From: a virus
Length of the DNA: 64,000 bases
Reading direction: 5' to 3' (one strand)
IMG/VR virus record: IMGVR_UViG_3300030382_003905
Location: 1-64,000 of that record
The translations under genes were made by a program, and so were the position numbers. Shown in pieces: positions 60,603 through 64,000 of the stretch (its first letter is position 1; each line of letters starts with the position of its first letter). The notes under the pieces were generated by a model. The model searched no databases, had not been told where the DNA came from, and saw only the letters and a list, made by a program, of their open reading frames with translations.

Positions 60603-60847
60603 ATCCAGCCTTTAATGGAGAAATCAATATTGTAATCTCCCTCGTTAATAATTTCATCTGTAATTTCTTCAATATAGTTTTCAAAGCGATCTGTTACATC
60701 ATCTCCATTCATTGACATTTTATCAATACAAATTTCTTCGTATGCAGGTTGAAACCTGTCGCCATCTTCTTGTGTATAGGTGTATTGTATTTCTACAATA
60801 TTATTAGGAGAAATCTCCCAATCAAATGTTAAGTGTTTTGTTTTCAT
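60599..60847 (-). CDS. 82-aa acidic hypothetical protein
   Basis: This is an acidic, strand-rich N-terminal (HLTFDWEISPNNIVEIQYTY) and helical C-terminal protein (DVTDRFENYIEEITDEIINE). Not recognised. It is preceded by the shared leader ending ATAACT-ATG. Confidence 0.6.
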   Translation of the reverse strand: MKTKHLTFDWEISPNNIVEIQYTYTQEDGDRFQPAYEEICIDKMSMNGDDVTDRFENYIEEITDEIINEGDYNIDFSIKGWI

Positions 60848-60859
60848 AGTTATTTAGTT

Positions 60860-61030
60860 TTAGTTATTAGTGTATTGTTTAACCATTTTTCTTATTACTT
60901 TCTCAATTATTTCGTCTAATTCTTCCCCTTCATATTTCAAAGTATAGGCCTCAATTATATCTCTTACGTCGCCGTATATATTCTCCGTCCAAATATCTTC
61001 AACCTTGTTTATTAATTGTGTTTTTTCCAT
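60860..61030 (-). CDS. 56-aa acidic helical protein
   Basis: This short ORF (MEKTQLINKVEDIWTENIYG, then EGEELDEIIEKVIRKMVKQY) is preceded by the shared leader ending TATAACA-ATG. It stops with TAA inside the same kind of cassette that starts the next gene, ending in Asn-Asn. That cassette context is the main evidence that it is a gene. Function unknown. Confidence 0.6.
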   Translation of the reverse strand: MEKTQLINKVEDIWTENIYGDVRDIIEAYTLKYEGEELDEIIEKVIRKMVKQYTNN

Positions 61031-61049
61031 TGTTATAGTTTTTATTTAT

Positions 61050-61175
61050 TTATTTGTTTTCATAATAATAGCTTTCATACCAGGCATTAAATACTTGAGG
61101 GTAGTTGCCTTGTACAAAGTCGTGTAAGTTCATTAACTCCTTGATTTCTTCTCTTAACTCTTTTTTTGTTTCCAT
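61050..61175 (-). CDS. 41-aa Tyr-rich peptide
   Basis: This very small ORF (METKKELREEIKELMNLHDF, then NAWYESYYYENK) has a leader variant ending ATAACC-ATG and a TAA stop in the next cassette. The C-terminus is unusually rich in tyrosine. Function unknown. Confidence 0.5.
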   Translation of the reverse strand: METKKELREEIKELMNLHDFVQGNYPQVFNAWYESYYYENK

Positions 61176-61177
61176 GG

Positions 61178-61459
61178 TTATTGTTTTAAAATGAATTCAT
61201 TTAATAGTTCTTTGTTGCTGGTATCAAGCATCATATAGAATTGGTAAAAGAGTTCAGTGCCACTCATATTTCTTATAAGGGAATTGTTACTCTCTTTTCT
61301 TGCCTGGGTTAATTGTGTAACCAAGATATCCCATTTACCTTTAAGATGTTCTTTAAGTGCTGGGTTGTCTTTCCATACTCTATCAATAAAGTCATAGTGG
61401 AAATTGTTAGCATAATAAGTGAATGCTATAATTGGATGTTGTTTTTGTTTTGTTTTCAT
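61178..61459 (-). CDS. 93-aa helical hypothetical protein
   Basis: This helical protein (IAFTYYANNFHYDFIDRVWK, LKEHLKGKWDILVTQLTQAR, LFYQFYMMLDTSNKELLNEF) has no recognised family. The leader ends ATAACT-ATG. It ends two bases before the 61175 start. Confidence 0.62.
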   Translation of the reverse strand: MKTKQKQHPIIAFTYYANNFHYDFIDRVWKDNPALKEHLKGKWDILVTQLTQARKESNNSLIRNMSGTELFYQFYMMLDTSNKELLNEFILKQ

Positions 61460-61475
61460 AGTTATTTAGTTTTAA

Positions 61476-61709
61476 TTAGTTATTTATTTGAAATTCTGTT
61501 TTTAATTTGTCTATTTCTTTCTTTAGCTTAATATTATCAGTCCATACATTTATCCAATCATTATCTGTTTTTATCCATATTTTTGAAAAAAATTGTCCGT
61601 TTTCTTTTTCTTGTTGAGATAAGTTGTCCCAAAATTCCTCTGCCTCCTGTTTATCGTCGATTTTAAATATGATGTTCTTATAAGTTATTGTATATTCTTT
61701 TGCTTTCAT
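61476..61709 (-). CDS. 77-aa hypothetical protein
   Basis: This is a mixed protein with strands YTITYKNIIFKI and a charged helix DKQEAEEFWDNLSQQEKENG. It ends FQINN, whose two Asn codons and TAA stop are part of the shared leader cassette. Leader variant ATAACT-ATG. Not recognised. Confidence 0.6.
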   Translation of the reverse strand: MKAKEYTITYKNIIFKIDDKQEAEEFWDNLSQQEKENGQFFSKIWIKTDNDWINVWTDNIKLKKEIDKLKTEFQINN

Positions 61710-61735
61710 AGTTATTTAATTTTAGTTATTTTATT

Positions 61736-62092
61736 CTATTCTGTTTCTTCTGCGTCTTGTTCACAATTAGGACATTCAAAATTACTCCTATCTTCTACCC
61801 AATAGTGACAACCACAATCGGCACATTCAAATTTTTCTTGTTCTATTACTCCGTCATATACCTCCTCCTCATTTGTTATTTTTCCCTCATCATAAATTCT
61901 TATTCTTGTGTCATAATCATCCTCAACTTCATATAAAGAAACACAAGTAGTTTTGTCTTCTATACTATGAGCACAATCCATAAATTCTTGTAGTGCAAAT
62001 TCTTTATCATCATAATTCCCACAAGGAATACAATGTGCCTCTGGATATTCTATTTTTTCTATCCAATACTTTTTCGTTTTATTTACTTCCAT
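61736..62092 (-). CDS. 118-aa zinc-ribbon protein
   Basis: An acidic N-terminal domain (EFALQEFMDCAHSIEDKTTC) is followed by a C-terminal zinc ribbon: FECADCGCHYWVEDRSNFEC and PNC, that is CxxC, about 14 residues, CxxC. It could bind nucleic acid or a host protein. It starts only two bases after the stop of the gene before it in transcription order, within the shared cassette ending ATAACA-ATG. Confidence 0.65.
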   Translation of the reverse strand: MEVNKTKKYWIEKIEYPEAHCIPCGNYDDKEFALQEFMDCAHSIEDKTTCVSLYEVEDDYDTRIRIYDEGKITNEEEVYDGVIEQEKFECADCGCHYWVEDRSNFECPNCEQDAEETE

Positions 62093-62094
62093 TG

Positions 62095-62232
62095 TTATTG
62101 TTTTAATTGGTTTGTTAATTTTTTTAATTTTTCTAAATCCCCAGACATTATTATACTATCGTTAGTAAATAGTTTTCTATGTTCAAATAGGGATCCTAAT
62201 TTTTTTAGTTCTTTTAGGGCTTGGCCTTCCAT
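62095..62232 (-). CDS. 45-aa Lys/Leu-rich peptide
   Basis: This short ORF (MEGQALKELKKLGSLFEHRK, then DLEKLKKLTNQLKQ) is two Leu/Lys helices. Its TAA stop is two bases before the next ATG, and its own ATG is two bases after the previous stop, both in the ATAACA-ATG cassette. Function unknown. Confidence 0.58.
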   Translation of the reverse strand: MEGQALKELKKLGSLFEHRKLFTNDSIIMSGDLEKLKKLTNQLKQ

Positions 62233-62234
62233 TG

Positions 62235-62546
62235 TTATTTTATTTTAAGTTTATAATTGTCTTTGTCAAATATTCTTCCTGAGTTATAAAGTTCATCTCT
62301 AACTCCCAGATAACATACCTCGCCTAAAGTTTGAGGGTTATCAAGATGTGAGAAGTCGTATAAGTGTAACTCTTTTAGCACTTCAATTTGATCTGCATAG
62401 TGTGTTAAACTCCAATCCAATTCTTCGTGCAGAAAATCAGCAATTTTATCGTTAAACTCGTCTTCGGTTAAACTCTCGTTTTCTAACTCAAAGTTTAGTT
62501 TGTCAATAAAATCATCTTCAAAATCTGTTATATATCCTATTTCCAT
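62235..62546 (-). CDS. 103-aa acidic protein ending YKLKIK
   Basis: This acidic protein (ITDFEDDFIDKLNFELENES, LHEELDWSLTHYADQIEVLK) ends with DNYKLKIK. The preceding gene also ends YKLKIK, and the DNA from that codon run through the next ATG is the same in both, so this 3' end plus leader is a duplicated unit. No family recognised. Confidence 0.62.
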   Translation of the reverse strand: MEIGYITDFEDDFIDKLNFELENESLTEDEFNDKIADFLHEELDWSLTHYADQIEVLKELHLYDFSHLDNPQTLGEVCYLGVRDELYNSGRIFDKDNYKLKIK

Positions 62547-62548
62547 TG

Positions 62549-63025
62549 TTATTTTATTTTAAGTTTATAATGTTCTCCCATAGGGCTATCATGATGCGAT
62601 ATGTTTATCTCATACTCATTTTCTTTTATCTTTCTTATAGAGTAGGTTAAGTCGCATTCAGGCGCAATTTCTCTAAATATATCTTCTCCCTTTTTTAGTT
62701 CAAACTCTTTATGTCCTGTTCGATTTCTCCAGCCCATATTTTTTCCCTGAACATATATTGTTTTGCCTATATGTTGTCTAAACTCTTCTTCAAGATCTTC
62801 TGTAAAAAATACCCAATGATCTTCCCCACTCCAAGAAGCGTAAAAGTGTTCTTCTATCTCTTTGTCTGTTATAGTGGTTGGATCTTTTTCTTCATCTCCT
62901 AATATAGATACACAAAATTCCTGTTTATCTCTTTTAAAAAAGTCAATTTCGTTTTCGATATAAGCATTAACATCATAAAATGTTTCCCAGCTTATTACAT
63001 CTGTTTGTTGTGTTGTAGTTTTCAT
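62549..63025 (-). CDS. 158-aa acidic protein ending YKLKIK
   Basis: This is the largest gene in the right-end block. It is acidic, with motifs HFYASWSGEDHWVFFTED and HIGKTIYVQGKNMGWRNRTG and a strand-rich end (YEINISHHDSPMGEHYKLKIK without the first residues counted). It shares its last six residues and 3' DNA with the next gene. I do not recognise a family. Confidence 0.62.
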   Translation of the reverse strand: MKTTTQQTDVISWETFYDVNAYIENEIDFFKRDKQEFCVSILGDEEKDPTTITDKEIEEHFYASWSGEDHWVFFTEDLEEEFRQHIGKTIYVQGKNMGWRNRTGHKEFELKKGEDIFREIAPECDLTYSIRKIKENEYEINISHHDSPMGEHYKLKIK

Positions 63026-63037
63026 TGTTATAGTTAT

Positions 63038-63157
63038 TTAGTTAGTGGAAAATATCCAAATTGATAAGTAAAATAAAATACTTAACACCACCAGAAATAT
63101 TACACCCTGTAATATCTCAAATGGATTTTGTTTGATTTGTTTTAGTAGTTCTTTCAT
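63038..63157 (-). CDS. 39-aa single-span membrane peptide
   Basis: This small ORF encodes an amphipathic start (MKELLKQIKQNPFEI) and one hydrophobic helix (LQGVIFLVVLSILFYLSIWI), then a short tail. It starts two bases after the previous stop in an ATAACA-ATG cassette. Small phage membrane peptides of this type can block superinfection or affect membrane enzymes, but nothing specific is shown. Confidence 0.58.
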   Translation of the reverse strand: MKELLKQIKQNPFEILQGVIFLVVLSILFYLSIWIFSTN

Positions 63158-63159
63158 TG

Positions 63160-63348
63160 TTATTTAGTTTTAGTTAATTCATAATCTTTATAGATTAATG
63201 TTGGCTCCTCGTTTTCTTCACACCAGGAGCTATCATCATCTAACACAACATTTTTGTATTTATATTTTCTAATTATAGTTCCCTTAATACATTCTTGTCC
63301 TATAACTTGTACTCTGTCTCCAATTTCAAATGTTTCTTGTTTGTCCAT
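63160..63348 (-). CDS. 62-aa SH3/KOW-like small protein
   Basis: The segment EIGDRVQVIGQECIKGTIIR, then YKYKNVVLDDDSS, has the strand order and Gly spacing of KOW or SH3-like barrels, which often bind nucleic acids or proteins. It is acidic overall. Leader ATAACA-ATG. Fold call is by pattern only. Confidence 0.55.
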   Translation of the reverse strand: MDKQETFEIGDRVQVIGQECIKGTIIRKYKYKNVVLDDDSSWCEENEEPTLIYKDYELTKTK

Positions 63349-63379
63349 TGTTATTTAGTTTTAGTTATTTATTTTCTCT

Positions 63380-63610
63380 TTAATATAAACCCATAAAGTC
63401 AAGCACTCTGTCAAGATCAAACTCATTCGTGCACGTAATTACGATACAATCTGTTTCATTTTCATATTTTAAAGGGTTGTTTCTGCTGGTATACATTATT
63501 TTGCCCTTATCATTCAGGTAAAGGTATTCGATTACTCCGTTGGGTACAATAATTTCATCTCCCAGGTTTAATTTTTCTGTATTTCCTATTTCCGTTAAAT
63601 GTTTTTCCAT
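63380..63610 (-). CDS. 76-aa beta-rich hypothetical protein
   Basis: This is a strand-rich small protein (KLNLGDEIIVPNGVIEYLYL, KGKIMYTSRNN, DCIVITCTNEFDLDRVLDFM). The GDEIIVPNG turn suggests a small barrel like its neighbour at 63160. Leader TATAACA-ATG. Not assigned. Confidence 0.58.
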   Translation of the reverse strand: MEKHLTEIGNTEKLNLGDEIIVPNGVIEYLYLNDKGKIMYTSRNNPLKYENETDCIVITCTNEFDLDRVLDFMGLY

Positions 63611-63620
63611 TGTTATAGTT

Positions 63621-63827
63621 TTAGTTATTTATTTTTTCTTTAATATATTTTAATGCCATTAGATAACCAAATTGTACTGCCATTTGCGTCAGCACTACAT
63701 CATTAGATCCATTGTTGGCGTTAGCAAAATTATCTAACGCATCTCTATCTTCTGGCGTGGCCACTAAAGATCTCTCAAAAATCTTTAGTTGTTTCTCTAT
63801 TATTTTCTCTATTTTTTTTGTTTGCAT
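63621..63827 (-). CDS. 68-aa conserved-type small phage protein
   Basis: The segment DNFANANNGSNDVVLTQMAV, then QFGYLMALKYIKEKI, is a pattern I recall from small unassigned phage proteins. The protein ends KINN, with the Asn codons and stop in the shared cassette. Leader TATAACA-ATG. Function unknown. Confidence 0.65.
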   Translation of the reverse strand: MQTKKIEKIIEKQLKIFERSLVATPEDRDALDNFANANNGSNDVVLTQMAVQFGYLMALKYIKEKINN

Positions 63828-63847
63828 TGTTATAGTTTTTAATTGTT

Positions 63848-64000
63848 TTAGTTATCAGATTTATCTTTTATAAATTTAAAATAAGTTTCGTTATCGTCAA
63901 TAAAATAACAATGCCAAAACCTGTCTTCAGGCCTGATGGTTGGGCTTGATGAATTAGTAATACCATATATATATCCCTTAACATCTTTTCCATTTTTAAC
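63848..64000 (-). CDS. Partial hypothetical protein, 5' end outside window
   Basis: An open frame runs from the window edge to a TAA at 63848-63850, giving the last 50 residues (GKDVKGYIYGITNSSSPTIR, then RFWHCYFIDDNETYFKFIKD). It looks like a compact strand-rich domain. The stop lies in the shared leader cassette of the next gene. Identity unknown. Confidence 0.6.
   Translation of the reverse strand, partial: VKNGKDVKGYIYGITNSSSPTIRPEDRFWHCYFIDDNETYFKFIKDKSDN

Larger units (their letters stand above)
60232..63847 (-). repeat. Repeated stop-leader-start cassette (14 copies)
   Basis: Directly upstream of 14 consecutive start codons on the minus strand (60231, 60847, 61030, 61175, 61459, 61709, 62092, 62232, 62546, 63025, 63157, 63348, 63610, 63827) stands the sequence ATAACN then ATG, and most copies extend to AACTAAAACTAAATAACA or AACTAAAACTATAACA. 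The upstream stop TAA is often contained in it. The one other gene in this interval (60602) starts by ATGA overlap instead. The span given covers all copies; each is about 12-30 bases. Confidence 0.85.

Noticed and set aside
1-64000. tRNA genes, integrase or lysogeny module
   Set aside because: Gaps are too short and show no cloverleaf-like sequence; no recombinase active-site pattern was found in any gene.

Overview
The window is a large part of the genome of a tailed, apparently strictly lytic phage that infects a member of the Bacteroidota, most likely a marine flavobacterium. The host call rests on repeated promoter-like boxes of the form TAnnTTTG, mostly TATCTTTGT, in short gaps ahead of genes. 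This is the Bacteroidota primary-sigma -7 element. Start regions are A/T-rich and almost free of Shine-Dalgarno sequences, and DNA composition is low-GC throughout. Virion genes include terminase, portal, scaffold, capsid, connector-type proteins, a giant tail/stabilisation protein and very large internal proteins. There is no tape measure, sheath or baseplate gene, so I infer a short-tailed (podovirus) particle. The order TerL-portal-capsid-connectors-large tail protein-internal proteins recalls crAss-like and Cellulophaga podoviruses, but I could not run a comparison. I see no integrase, tRNA or CRISPR array.

Layout. (1) 1-2.06 kb: a phage GroEL (cut by the window edge), a 45-residue ORF and GroES on the plus strand, then a minus-strand winged-helix-like protein. 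(2) 2.09-2.11 kb: a near-perfect 20-bp dyad that forms two head-on -7 boxes, between that regulator candidate and the long rightward late region. (3) 2.1-3.7 kb: a run of very small, mostly Lys/Arg-rich proteins. (4) 3.7-7.2 kb: a small virion-like protein, a membrane/coiled-coil protein, a secreted thioredoxin-fold-like protein, an outer-membrane beta-barrel candidate, an M15 peptidase endolysin and a 3TM-type holin. (5) 7.2-17.7 kb: tail-fibre genes including a repetitive 1993-residue protein. (6) 17.7-29.6 kb: a second, divergent GroES-like protein, small and large terminase, portal, scaffold, capsid and connector proteins. (7) 29.6-36.9 kb: a 1695-residue tail protein and two neighbours. 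(8) 36.9-49.1 kb: a cupin-like protein and internal proteins, the largest 2892 residues with an HEIGH metallopeptidase motif.

(9) 49.1-64 kb is transcribed leftward and holds the DNA-metabolism genes: metallophosphoesterase, two stand-alone DnaA domain-IV-like proteins, VRR-NUC nuclease, SNF2-type helicase, a PrimPol-like/SF3 primase-helicase, an SSB-like protein, a PD-(D/E)XK exonuclease and an ERF annealing protein. An AT-rich 241-bp gap with three tandem 11-bp repeats precedes the primase-helicase and is the best origin candidate. No DNA polymerase is visible; it may lie outside the window. From 60.2 to 64 kb the genome is a tightly packed series of small unknown genes, almost all sharing the same stop/leader/start cassette ending in ATAACN-ATG.

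How it fits together: the right block would express early and recombine/replicate DNA, and the plus strand would build the particle and lyse the cell. GroEL/GroES and the second GroES-like protein probably assist folding of the very large virion proteins, though this is inference.
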